64,000 nucleotides of DNA. Source: a virus. The stretch is from IMG/VR virus record IMGVR_UViG_3300027714_000008, positions 1 to 64,000 of that record; one strand, written 5' to 3'. Shown here in pieces: positions 38,158-46,625 of this stretch. The notes under the pieces were generated by a model. The model had not been told where the DNA came from, ran no database searches, and saw nothing but the letters and a program-made list of their open reading frames with translations. A program made the translations under genes and the position numbers. Each line of letters starts with the position of its first letter. The first letter of the stretch is position 1.

Positions 38158-39513
38158 TTACTGTAGGATGTTGTCTACACGGAAGATTCGGTAGTATTGG
38201 TTAGTCTTAGCAGTAGCTAATCCGTCATTTGGTGTTGAACCAACGAATGGGTTTGAGACCATGCCGTAGCGTGTCTTAAATCCGATTTTCGGTTGGAAGT
38301 CATTCTCACCAACTGCACGAACCATAGTTAATGGTACGTATGGGCAATAGAAGATACCAGCATCGTATGCGTTTGTACCTTTATAGCCTACAGTTACGTA
38401 ATCTGCAACTGCATATGGATCGATGTACACACGTGTACGACCATTCATAACACCAGCGAATGTGTTGCCTGTATCGTCTACTTGTAGATCTACTGACAAT
38501 GCTGGAGTATAATCCAACATACCAGAAGCCGCTAATGCAGAAGCTACGTCAGATGAACATAGGATGAAGTTACCCTTGCCGCGACGTGTTTCTTTTGCAA
38601 TTACGTTAGCTTCACGTTCGATCTGCATGATCAAACCTTTGAACTTCTCTACTGACCAACGACCATCTGCATCTGTTGACAAGTCAAAGATACCTTGGAT
38701 AGCAACGTTAGTTGACAATGCACCAGTTTTAGCTTGGCTGTTGATTGAACGAATTACTTCGCGGTTAATCTCAGCTAAGATTTCTGTTGACAAGATGTTA
38801 GCTAATTCAGTTTCAGCGTCTAAGCCGTGAATTGCTTTCAAGTCTTGTGCAAGCTCTAATGAGTATTCAGCTTTCAAAGCACGTGATTTTGCAGTCACAG
38901 TAGCTTTTTCAATTGTGAAACCCATCTCGTTGAAAGTAGAAGCTGTGCTACCTAATCCTTCTGCGTCGCCTGTTGGCATACCACCAGCAAATATTGGACC
39001 TGTACGCTCATTGTTGATTGAGCTGTCTTTTAGGTTGTATGAATTAGCTACACCAGAAGTTGCAGACGAGTCATCTGTTAAACCATTTAAGCCAGATGCA
39101 CCAGCACTTTGTGTCACACTTGAGTCACCAGAGAATACTGTATCTGCTTCGTTGAATAAAGCTTCTGTTGAACCAGTTGTACCAGCTGTATAACGTGACT
39201 TCATTGCAAAGATCAAGCCAGTTGGACCTGTCATTGGCTGTACACCACATAAATCGTATGCGATCATGTTTGGCATTGAACGACGTACTAAAGAGATTAA
39301 AACTGGATCCCAATTAGCTGCAGAAGAACCAACGTTGTTTGGTGTTTCCGCTAAGAAACCTGATTGAGCACGCTCTTCATTTAGTGCTTTCTCTTGGTTT
39401 TCTAAAGTGACAGCAGTAACCGAACGGCGATGCTTGTCTTTGATTGAAGGCGCAGATTCTTCATTAAGAACTGGTGCCCATTTTTTGACTAAACTGTCAT
39501 ATGATTCCATCAT
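38158..39513 (-). CDS. 23: Major capsid protein gp23
   Basis: gp23 builds the T4-like head. The 451-residue protein has the conserved SLVRRSMPNMIAYDLCGVQPMTGPTGLIF block and RYGMVSNPFV near the C terminus (given here in parts: SLVRRSMPNMIAYDLCG, VQPMTGPTG). A gp21 processing site FLAE at residues 53-56 is expected to release the N terminus. It is shorter than T4 gp23 (521), as in marine members. It is the last gene of the late operon. Confidence 0.97.
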   Translation of the reverse strand: MMESYDSLVKKWAPVLNEESAPSIKDKHRRSVTAVTLENQEKALNEERAQSGFLAETPNNVGSSAANWDPVLISLVRRSMPNMIAYDLCGVQPMTGPTGLIFAMKSRYTAGTTGSTEALFNEADTVFSGDSSVTQSAGASGLNGLTDDSSATSGVANSYNLKDSSINNERTGPIFAGGMPTGDAEGLGSTASTFNEMGFTIEKATVTAKSRALKAEYSLELAQDLKAIHGLDAETELANILSTEILAEINREVIRSINSQAKTGALSTNVAIQGIFDLSTDADGRWSVEKFKGLIMQIEREANVIAKETRRGKGNFILCSSDVASALAASGMLDYTPALSVDLQVDDTGNTFAGVMNGRTRVYIDPYAVADYVTVGYKGTNAYDAGIFYCPYVPLTMVRAVGENDFQPKIGFKTRYGMVSNPFVGSTPNDGLATAKTNQYYRIFRVDNILQ

Positions 39514-39537
39514 TGGATGTATTCCTATTAATTAAAT

Positions 39538-40458
39538 TTACTGGGTTGATTTGATTGCGGCAACGTAACGCTGCATTGATTCTGATAACTCTACCTGAGT
39601 AGTTGTGTCATCTTCAATCAATTCTTCGCTTGTTGTAGCTTTTTTGGCAAAGACAGATTCTTTAATGGTTGCAACTTTATTTGCAAATTCATTATCGAAA
39701 TCGTAACCTTCAACCATGGTGCGTAATTTGTCAACTTGTGTGTCAGCTAAATCACTTGACGCTTCACGGATAGCCGCTTCACGTAAATGGTGTGCAACTT
39801 CAGCTTTAGATGCAAGTAATTGCTCTGTAGCTTCGTTTAATTTAGCTGATAATGTATCAACACTTTCTGCAAGATCATCTACTAGATCAACTTTGGCTTC
39901 TGGGATGTCTACATAAGATTCAGTGAACAAGGTCTTTAAACCTGTCATAAAGTCTTCTGCTATTTCCGCACGGAGACCTGATTGGATTGCCAATTGGTTC
40001 TCTTCTACCCAAGCTTCAACAACGTAGTTGAGATAGCTATCAACTTTTTCAACAAGCTCTGCTTTAGTAGCGGATACTTCTTCATCAAGTTGAGTGGCAT
40101 ATGATTCTTCCAAACGATCAACTTCTTCTGCAAGCTTTGCTTTCACATTAGCTTCAAAGATAATAGTTGCTTTAGCTTTAAACTCTCCTGAAAGAGTTGC
40201 CTCAGATTCTACTAATGAGTTAAGTTCGTCATGGAAGTCTACTTGTAAGTCTGCAGCTTCTGTGGCTACCACTTTATCCATTTTTTCAGCTTTCGCTGAA
40301 TTTGATTTGTCGCCCTTGCGCTTTTTAGCTTTGGGGCTTTTGCCTTCTGCAGCTTTTACTGAAGCTATTGAGGCTTCTTCTGCGTTCTTCGGATCGTGAG
40401 CTTCTTCGATTTCATTCTCGTCGAGCACCACATCCTGGTCTTGGATTTGATCAGTCAT
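39538..40458 (-). CDS. 22: Prohead scaffold protein gp22
   Basis: This acidic, helical 306-residue protein is encoded between protease gp21 and capsid gp23, the T4 order. The N terminus is rich in E, A and K and the rest is coiled coil (ALAEEVDRLEESYATQL is typical). gp22 forms the inner scaffold and is cleaved by gp21. Recognition rests on place and composition. Confidence 0.88.
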   Translation of the reverse strand: MTDQIQDQDVVLDENEIEEAHDPKNAEEASIASVKAAEGKSPKAKKRKGDKSNSAKAEKMDKVVATEAADLQVDFHDELNSLVESEATLSGEFKAKATIIFEANVKAKLAEEVDRLEESYATQLDEEVSATKAELVEKVDSYLNYVVEAWVEENQLAIQSGLRAEIAEDFMTGLKTLFTESYVDIPEAKVDLVDDLAESVDTLSAKLNEATEQLLASKAEVAHHLREAAIREASSDLADTQVDKLRTMVEGYDFDNEFANKVATIKESVFAKKATTSEELIEDDTTTQVELSESMQRYVAAIKSTQ

Positions 40459-40467
40459 GTATGACTC

Positions 40468-41130
40468 CTAATAAGTTATATTTTTCAGTTCCGAGAGGAA
40501 ATTCTTAAACTCACGAGCCTGTACCTCATAGAGGTCAGTTCGAGAAGCCTTTTTAATTTCAGTCTCCATTTTTTCAATTACCTGAGATTCGATAATGCCG
40601 TTGTTCCAAACCCACTCCACACCTTCCATAATTCCATTGACAAAAGCCGTTGGAGCTGATGGATCTTGTACAATATCAACTGTACTAAGAATGAAGTCAT
40701 CTTTGACATACATTACGCCGTTACGATTCTCAAGACTACCCATACCACGAGTTGACACACCTAGTTGAACGCCACCATCAAGAAGACCTTTTACAATCTG
40801 CCCCATAGGAGTTTCCAATATGCGTGCTTTTCCTACAACATCATTTCCATTCCAATCAAGGCTTTCTATGATGTGCGAAACTTTATCAAGATTTACAGTG
40901 GGACCTTCTGGATGGTTAAGTTCTCCAACTGCACGTCTTGTTTTTACCTGTTCTGTAACGTATTTATTAACGGCTGATTCCATGATCTTCCGTGGATAAA
41001 CTCGTCCATTTCTATTCTTTGATTCTGATTGCATAAAGACGCCTTCAATAAAGTGGTCTTTACCACCTTCTGCTTTGGCCTCTGAAAAACATTCAAGATT
41101 ATTATCTGTGTATTCTGCAATCAGTTTCAT
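40468..41130 (-). CDS. 21: Prohead protease gp21
   Basis: gp21 matures the head by cutting gp22, gp23 and others at (I/L)xE sites. The 220-residue protein has AVGELNHPEGP (catalytic His) and QLGVSTRGMGS (catalytic Ser), typical of the U9/S77 family. Length matches T4 gp21. Confidence 0.94.
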   Translation of the reverse strand: MKLIAEYTDNNLECFSEAKAEGGKDHFIEGVFMQSESKNRNGRVYPRKIMESAVNKYVTEQVKTRRAVGELNHPEGPTVNLDKVSHIIESLDWNGNDVVGKARILETPMGQIVKGLLDGGVQLGVSTRGMGSLENRNGVMYVKDDFILSTVDIVQDPSAPTAFVNGIMEGVEWVWNNGIIESQVIEKMETEIKKASRTDLYEVQAREFKNFLSELKNITY

Positions 41131-41134
41131 TCTA

Positions 41135-41425
41135 TTATCCTCTAGGGAAATCTACTGGTGAAAGCTTTACGGCTGTATTTGCCGCAAATATCTCATCAGA
41201 CTTTGCTTTGATAACGACAACAGATTCCATAGGAGCTAATGTCATTGATCCTTTAAGTACGTTTCCAGCAGTTTGTATAGTCACAAGATAAGCTGTGGTT
41301 GCATTAGTATTAACACAACGTACTGTTCTGGCTTTATTTATATTCAATAATGCTGGCACTCCAGCTGAGTCAGTGTGTACAGCCGCTGCAATTTCTGCGC
41401 CTGTGGGTGTTACAAAGTTTACCAT
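41135..41425 (-). CDS. Small protein before gp21, possibly head decoration
   Basis: The 96-residue product (MVNFVTPTGAEIAAAVHTDS) is an all-beta protein with VVVIKAKSDEIFAAN near the C terminus. It is one base from the next gene. Similar small genes near gp21 occur in marine T4-like phages. Decoration is inferred only. Confidence 0.6.
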   Translation of the reverse strand: MVNFVTPTGAEIAAAVHTDSAGVPALLNINKARTVRCVNTNATTAYLVTIQTAGNVLKGSMTLAPMESVVVIKAKSDEIFAANTAVKLSPVDFPRG

Positions 41426-41626
41426 TTACTTACCTGTCTTTAATTGTTTGATGAACTCTTTAGCCATTTTCTCAGCAGTCTTTTGATTAGGAAAAGTGTC
41501 AAACTTGTCGCCGTCTATAGACACATCAATCATACCTTGCTTACTAGATGTGAATACAACTGGGTATCCATTAATCTTTTTACTTGTGGATTTAAGTCCA
41601 GCTCTTAGTTCTTTTAAGGTTTTCAT
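41426..41626 (-). CDS. Small basic protein between gp67 and gp21 (gp68 position)
   Basis: The 66-residue product (MKTLKELRAGLKSTSKKING) is basic and ends IKQLKTGK. It occupies the slot of T4 gp68, a prohead core protein of 141 residues, but is much shorter. A late promoter lies 23 bases upstream. Confidence 0.6.
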   Translation of the reverse strand: MKTLKELRAGLKSTSKKINGYPVVFTSSKQGMIDVSIDGDKFDTFPNQKTAEKMAKEFIKQLKTGK

Positions 41627-41648
41627 TTCAATCCCATTCAGTTATCTT

Positions 41649-41656
41649 TATTTATA
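41649..41656 (-). promoter_or_regulatory. T4-type late promoter
   Basis: TATAAATA lies 23 bases before the gene starting at 41626. Confidence 0.65.
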
Positions 41657-41695
41657 CAAAAATAAGTTTACAACTTTAATTAATTCCAACCTTCT

Positions 41696-41971
41696 TTAAT
41701 CTTCATCATCATCATCATCTTCATCATCGTCCTCATCGTCGTCATCGTCGTCGTCAGACTCTTCTTCTGTTTCATCGTCGTCTAATTCTAAATCCTCAGG
41801 ATCGACATCTTCTACATCATCTGGCAATTCACCAAATATATGTCCTGCCGCAACGACCTTTTGTTGGGCTAAAGCATCATCGATACGTTGACCCATCATT
41901 TGTTCAAAGCTATTTTCTGCTGCATTAAAATCTTTATCTACAACACTGTCTATAAAATCTTGTGTACTCAT
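41696..41971 (-). CDS. 67: Prohead core protein gp67
   Basis: AAGGTGAT precedes the ATG at 41971. The 91-residue protein begins MSTQDFIDSVVDKDFNAAE and ends in a very long run of D and E, the mark of gp67-type core proteins. It lies between portal and protease genes, the T4 order. The D/E run makes a low-complexity triplet stretch at about 41700-41755. Confidence 0.85.
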   Translation of the reverse strand: MSTQDFIDSVVDKDFNAAENSFEQMMGQRIDDALAQQKVVAAGHIFGELPDDVEDVDPEDLELDDDETEEESDDDDDDDEDDDEDDDDDED

Positions 41972-41986
41972 TATAATCACCTTTGT

Positions 41987-43549
41987 TTATTCGTCTTCTT
42001 TTTCATCAGACTGATTGTTATTATCTACTTCTTTATCTTCTTTATCTTTAGGGTCTTCAACTTCGCCTACTTTTATTTCAGCACCAATTTGATCGCCCAT
42101 TTCTTTAATCTGTTGTTCATCAAAGTGAAGAACATTTTTCATAATCCATTCTTTAGAGAAGTATTCACCAGCATATGATTGAACTTCATTTAATATACCT
42201 AGGCGTCCCTGTAGAATTTCTGTTTCTTTCAATTCTGTAAAGTGATTGTCACGAACAAAATCGATATTGATATTAGATTTCCAATCGTCCCAATCTTCTT
42301 GGACTATGATTTGTTTTAGAAGTAGTTGCTTCTTTAGTATGTTTAAGAACAAAGAAGAAAAACGACGACGTAGTTTGTCGATAAACTTTTGAAATTTAAG
42401 TTCTTCTCTGCTTATTTCAGACGATCTACCTAATTGGAACGTGGACTCTTGCTCTAGTCTTTGTACTGGAACATTTAATGCACGATATAATTTCTTTTGA
42501 AAGTATATGATGTCTTCGATTTGACCTAGATTATCACCACCGGGTAGTGTACTAATCTCTGTGCCTTTACCGCCTTCACGACGTGGAAGCCAGAAATCTT
42601 CTAGCATAGACATGTGCTTGCGATCATCCTTGACTTCACCAGTGGTTGCATCATAGACAATTTTATTCTTATAACGAGCCATGATGTTTTTCATGTACTC
42701 TTCGGCTTTACCACGCGGTAAGTTACCGACATCAACGTAGAATATTCTACGCTCAGGTGCACGTGCCAAACGATAGATAACTAATGAGTCTTCCATCATT
42801 CTTAATTGGTTGATAGGCTTTAACGCCTTATGTAGATATGATACTACTTTTTTACGATGCTCATCAAGCAATCCAGATGTCACATAGCTTATCGCATCTA
42901 CGTTTATCTTGACAACGTTTGTAGCTACGTTTCCAGGCTTTTCTTCGTAGACAAAAAACTCACTTACTTTCTCTACAATGTCAGCATTAGTAACAGGATC
43001 TTTCTTTTTCTTAATCTCTTTTACTTTGCGAATTTTAGTCGCATCGATAGGACGAATTTCTTGTATACCAGCTTTTAAGTTGGCTTCATTAACAACTAGG
43101 TGATGCACCATTCTGCCGTCAATATACCAACGTTTAAACATATCAGAACCTAAATCTGAAAAGTTTAACATAGAAACAACATCATCAAATTCAGTAAAGA
43201 TTTGTTTCTTAACCTTGTCACTCATACCTTTGATCTTATCAAGGTTTACTTTGACAGGAGCTTCAAGTTCAGATGTGCTTACCGCTTCGTTACAAATCTC
43301 ATCAATTGCCATATCCACTTCTGGGTGCATGCCAACTGCCCTGTATCTTTGGACTAACTCTACAGAACCTTTTGCGTTATCGCCTTCAAAATCAATGTAC
43401 TGACCTGTGTGTGAACCAGATGCAGTTACGTAACCAGCACCATCATCGTCGATAGGTGGTACAATTGAGGGTAACTTTACTTTAGCCTGTGCATTCTTTT
43501 CTGCTTTACGCAGTTCAAAACCAAATAATTTAACTATTGGACCAGCCAT
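41987..43549 (-). CDS. 20: Portal protein gp20
   Basis: gp20 is the dodecameric portal through which DNA is packed. The 520-residue protein has RYRAVGMHPEVDMAIDEICN, RAPERRIFYVDVGNLPRGKA and NVPVQRLEQESTFQLGRSSE, all typical. Length matches T4 (524). The C terminus is highly charged. A late promoter and a hairpin lie upstream. Confidence 0.96.
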   Translation of the reverse strand: MAGPIVKLFGFELRKAEKNAQAKVKLPSIVPPIDDDGAGYVTASGSHTGQYIDFEGDNAKGSVELVQRYRAVGMHPEVDMAIDEICNEAVSTSELEAPVKVNLDKIKGMSDKVKKQIFTEFDDVVSMLNFSDLGSDMFKRWYIDGRMVHHLVVNEANLKAGIQEIRPIDATKIRKVKEIKKKKDPVTNADIVEKVSEFFVYEEKPGNVATNVVKINVDAISYVTSGLLDEHRKKVVSYLHKALKPINQLRMMEDSLVIYRLARAPERRIFYVDVGNLPRGKAEEYMKNIMARYKNKIVYDATTGEVKDDRKHMSMLEDFWLPRREGGKGTEISTLPGGDNLGQIEDIIYFQKKLYRALNVPVQRLEQESTFQLGRSSEISREELKFQKFIDKLRRRFSSLFLNILKKQLLLKQIIVQEDWDDWKSNINIDFVRDNHFTELKETEILQGRLGILNEVQSYAGEYFSKEWIMKNVLHFDEQQIKEMGDQIGAEIKVGEVEDPKDKEDKEVDNNNQSDEKEDE

Positions 43550-43574
43550 AATATATCCTTCTAAGTGTAAGTAA

Positions 43575-43599
43575 AGAGGGGCAAGTTAATCACCCCTCT
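43575..43599 (-). other. Hairpin between gp19 and gp20
   Basis: A 7-bp stem (AGAGGGG / CCCCTCT) with an 11-base loop and a short TTTA tail lies just after the late promoter at 43608. It may end gp19 transcripts or form a 5' stem-loop on the gp20 mRNA. Confidence 0.55.
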
Positions 43600-43607
43600 A
43601 ATATCTT

Positions 43608-43615
43608 TATTTATA
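43608..43615 (-). promoter_or_regulatory. T4-type late promoter for gp20
   Basis: TATAAATA lies 58 bases before the gp20 start, 9 bases after the gp19 stop. Confidence 0.65.
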
Positions 43616-43623
43616 ACAGCTTT

Positions 43624-44154
43624 TTAGCTAGTTACGCCAGCCGCTTCCCAATACTGTATCTGGAATTCGACTTGGAATTCTTCGATGACATCAGTAGCTC
43701 CATAACTAAGATCAATTGGTGATACATTCGTAGGAAAACAACCACGGAAGTTGTATGTCTTAAGTGATGAACCATCTTTATCAAGTTGTTCAACGATAAG
43801 ATCTGCTGAATAATCATTCACACTTGTCAAGCCAGTGTTTGCTTGATGGTTGTTCATGCCATTCATCCAACGTTCCATTGAGTCACGTACAACAAAGTCT
43901 GTGTCATTGATAATAGTCGGTGTCCATACATCAAATGTACGATCGCCAGCCATTTTTAACTGTCGTCCACGAAATGGTACTATGATAGTACCAAGTATAG
44001 ACCCAGGAAGCTGTGCCGCTGAACAAAGGAATGAAGTAATTTCTACATCACCTTGTGCATAAGCAGGAAAGTTTATGGTTGCTTTGAATAGATTTGGTCT
44101 AGCTCCGCCACCTCTTAGTTTTGACTTAAAGTCATCAACGCCTAATATTGCCAT
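43624..44154 (-). CDS. 19: Tail tube protein gp19
   Basis: gp19 forms the inner tail tube. The 176-residue protein has RPNLFKATINFPAYAQGD, AAQLPGSILGTIIVPFRGRQ, DRTFDVWTPTIIND and the C-terminal FRGCFPTNVSPIDLSYG, as in other T4-like tubes. It follows gp18 by 15 bases. Confidence 0.95.
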   Translation of the reverse strand: MAILGVDDFKSKLRGGGARPNLFKATINFPAYAQGDVEITSFLCSAAQLPGSILGTIIVPFRGRQLKMAGDRTFDVWTPTIINDTDFVVRDSMERWMNGMNNHQANTGLTSVNDYSADLIVEQLDKDGSSLKTYNFRGCFPTNVSPIDLSYGATDVIEEFQVEFQIQYWEAAGVTS

Positions 44155-44169
44155 TTTCTAATATCTCCC

Positions 44170-45909
44170 TTAGACCGAGCCAACAACTTCTTCGAAGTCT
44201 ACACCAGTTCTAACAGCTACGAAATTTAGTGTAACGTAGTTGATTGAACGTGCAGGCTTGATGAAGATATTTGCTATGAATTCATTTCTATCTATAACGG
44301 CTGCGGAGTTATTTGATTCGTCACAAACAACACGGAAATCTGTAATACCGCGACGACCTTGGATTTCTCTCAAGAAAGGTTCTACGATGTTTACAAATTC
44401 TGCACGTGTAAATTCGTCATTGAATTCAAACATAACATTTCTTGCAGCAATTGCAATTGCTCTTTCCATAGTCAGGAACAAGCGACGAACGTTGATACGA
44501 TCGAAAGCTGATGGTCTGGCTAAGAATGTTTTATCACCAAATAACAATACGCCTTGACCAGGAATATTTGCAACTGGATTAATACCAGCTTTATATAGTG
44601 TGTCTCGTTCTGCTTTAGTCGGAGAATATGTTAAGGCAGTTATACCTAAAACTGAACCACGTCTTTGACCAGCTGGTGAAAACCAAGGTGCCGCTTGAAG
44701 ATCAGAAGCCGCCATAATACCTGCAACCGAAGATGCGTCTGGAATTTGGATATATTGGTCATTGTACTTGTCATATACTTTAAGATAGTTGTTTGAAACA
44801 ACCAAGTAAGACGACCTTGTAAACGTGTCTGTTGTTACAATTGAAGTAGCAACTGGTGTTGATGCATTCACAACTGCAGCTCTGTTAGGTGATGCTACTA
44901 CGACACAATCTTTACGTGTAGTTCCAGCAATTACAATCATGTTATTAACAACAGTTGTCATATCACCTTGTGCTGACATACCAGGAGCGATTAAGAAGTC
45001 AACAGTAATTGTGTCAACGTCACTAAACAATGCCATACCTGTGCCATACTTACTTGCAGTAAGTGCGGCTGAATCAGCACCAGCAGTTAAACTAGATGTT
45101 ATTGGAGCAGATGCAGATGCTTGATACGTTGTACCTTGAGCGGCTGTGCCAGCATTAGTTAGTGCAGCTAATGTACCTTCAAAAGTTGCAAGGTAAACAT
45201 ATTTAGATGCACTATTAATTACGTCTTTAACATAATTAGATGATCCGTCTGAAGATTTTGCATCAGATGCAACAGAGACAAATGCGTAACGCTCTAATAT
45301 AGTACCAGGAGTTCCTGTAAACAGACCATCCTCGTCTATAACTGCAACGTGTACTTCGTCATTTACAGCACTTCTTGCTAATCCATAGGCAGATGTTACT
45401 GGTGGTGAATCGAAAGCCGCTCTTTGACCCCATACTGAAAAGTATGTGCCTGAAGAATCTGAGCCTGCTGGACATAAAGAAACTCTTAAAGAGTTACCTA
45501 GTGCGCCTGGATATCTTGCAATCCAACCACCAGCATTTGTGTCACCAGAGTCAGAACCAAACGTACTTGATAACGAGTCAAAGTGCTCTTCTTCTCTCAC
45601 AAGTAACGTTAGCCCTGCGGAGTTTGCATTGTATGCATGCGCTGTAGCTTCTCGTACCACTTGTAGAGAACTTGAATATTTTAAATAGTATGCGGCAGAC
45701 AGAAAGTCTACAGCCTTAGTAGATGATGGGGAAGCGAATGTCGCCGCAAGATTAGCCTCTGTGTCTATCAGAGTAGCTTTTCTAACTGGTCCCCATCTAA
45801 AATCACCTACAAATGCGCCTGTTGTCGATTGTACATTTGGCACTACGCCAGTTAAATCAACTTCTTTGACTACAATTGCTGGGGATTCTGATGGACTGAA
45901 TATTGCCAT
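44170..45909 (-). CDS. 18: Contractile tail sheath gp18
   Basis: gp18 forms the contractile sheath. The 579-residue protein has SPAIVVKEVDLTGVVPNVQS at the N terminus and RLFLTMERAIAIAARNVMFE with IFIKPARSINYVTLNFVAV at the C terminus, the conserved core region. It is shorter than T4 gp18 (659) because the outer domains are reduced. Its late promoter is at 45974-45981. Confidence 0.95.
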   Translation of the reverse strand: MAIFSPSESPAIVVKEVDLTGVVPNVQSTTGAFVGDFRWGPVRKATLIDTEANLAATFASPSSTKAVDFLSAAYYLKYSSSLQVVREATAHAYNANSAGLTLLVREEEHFDSLSSTFGSDSGDTNAGGWIARYPGALGNSLRVSLCPAGSDSSGTYFSVWGQRAAFDSPPVTSAYGLARSAVNDEVHVAVIDEDGLFTGTPGTILERYAFVSVASDAKSSDGSSNYVKDVINSASKYVYLATFEGTLAALTNAGTAAQGTTYQASASAPITSSLTAGADSAALTASKYGTGMALFSDVDTITVDFLIAPGMSAQGDMTTVVNNMIVIAGTTRKDCVVVASPNRAAVVNASTPVATSIVTTDTFTRSSYLVVSNNYLKVYDKYNDQYIQIPDASSVAGIMAASDLQAAPWFSPAGQRRGSVLGITALTYSPTKAERDTLYKAGINPVANIPGQGVLLFGDKTFLARPSAFDRINVRRLFLTMERAIAIAARNVMFEFNDEFTRAEFVNIVEPFLREIQGRRGITDFRVVCDESNNSAAVIDRNEFIANIFIKPARSINYVTLNFVAVRTGVDFEEVVGSV

Positions 45910-45973
45910 GTATAGATCCTTTTCAGATATTAATTAATAAGTTATCATAATACGAGTTCTTTATCATTATGTG

Positions 45974-45981
45974 TATTTATA
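45974..45981 (-). promoter_or_regulatory. T4-type late promoter for gp18
   Basis: TATAAATA lies 65 bases before gp18 and just after the QueC-like gene. Confidence 0.65.
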
Positions 45982-45986
45982 ACATT

Positions 45987-46622
45987 TTAATATTGTCCAA
46001 ATGCCCATTTCTTCTCCTGACAATGATAGCATATTTTACATGGTTCTGTGTAATTATTAGTTCTCTCAGCATAATACGTACAAGACCAACTCTCTTTAAT
46101 ATACCTTTCAGGTAAATCTAATTGCTTAAACAAAAGAGCTATGTCTCGTTTGTCCATATGAGCAAAAGGTCTATAGGTTTTTGCACCAGTTGCATGATGT
46201 ACTTGATAGATAGTATTAGTCTTATTGACTCTTCTTTCATCTTTGTACATACTACCCCAAGTATTAACAATGTTCCATGAAGGTAGTGCAGTAAGGCCAG
46301 TTATAATTATTTTTAAATCCTTGTACTTTTCATACATTTTCTTATCAAAAATACCATGAATTTCATGTTGTTCATTAATACCATCCTCTTCCCAATGAAA
46401 TACTTCAATTTCTTTTATATTAAGATTTGGATGTTTAATTCTTGCATCAGATAAAATACCTTTGGTAATAGATGCAGTGTTTGTAACTCTACTACCAATT
46501 GATTGCATAGGAAGGATAGACACATTTGGAGATATTATATCACATATATAAAATAATAAAACCAATGAATCTAATCCACCAGAAATACCAACACCGACCA
46601 TTCCAGAATCAGGTAAGTCCAT
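45987..46622 (-). CDS. QueC-like PP-loop ATPase
   Basis: The 211-residue protein has a PP-loop SGGLDSLVLLF near the N terminus and a zinc-type cysteine set at the end: SWSC, then PCKICYHC, then WAFG. That pair of marks is typical of QueC, which makes 7-cyano-7-deazaguanine for queuosine or phage DNA modification. The middle (IIITGLTALPSW, KTYRPFAHMDKRDIALL) also fits an ATP pyrophosphatase. No queD, queE or folE is in the window. It is wedged between terminase and sheath genes. Confidence 0.72.
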   Translation of the reverse strand: MDLPDSGMVGVGISGGLDSLVLLFYICDIISPNVSILPMQSIGSRVTNTASITKGILSDARIKHPNLNIKEIEVFHWEEDGINEQHEIHGIFDKKMYEKYKDLKIIITGLTALPSWNIVNTWGSMYKDERRVNKTNTIYQVHHATGAKTYRPFAHMDKRDIALLFKQLDLPERYIKESWSCTYYAERTNNYTEPCKICYHCQEKKWAFGQY

Positions 46623-46625
46623 AAT

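Noticed and set aside
41700-41760. Simple triplet repeat (CAT/CGT-rich) that could be a microsatellite
   Set aside because: It encodes the acidic tail of gp67 in frame and is expected for that protein.
41888-42178. Hydrophobic + strand frame opposite gp20 and gp67
   Set aside because: It is rich in F, I and Y because it is the complement of acidic and lysine codons; no promoter or ribosome site supports it.
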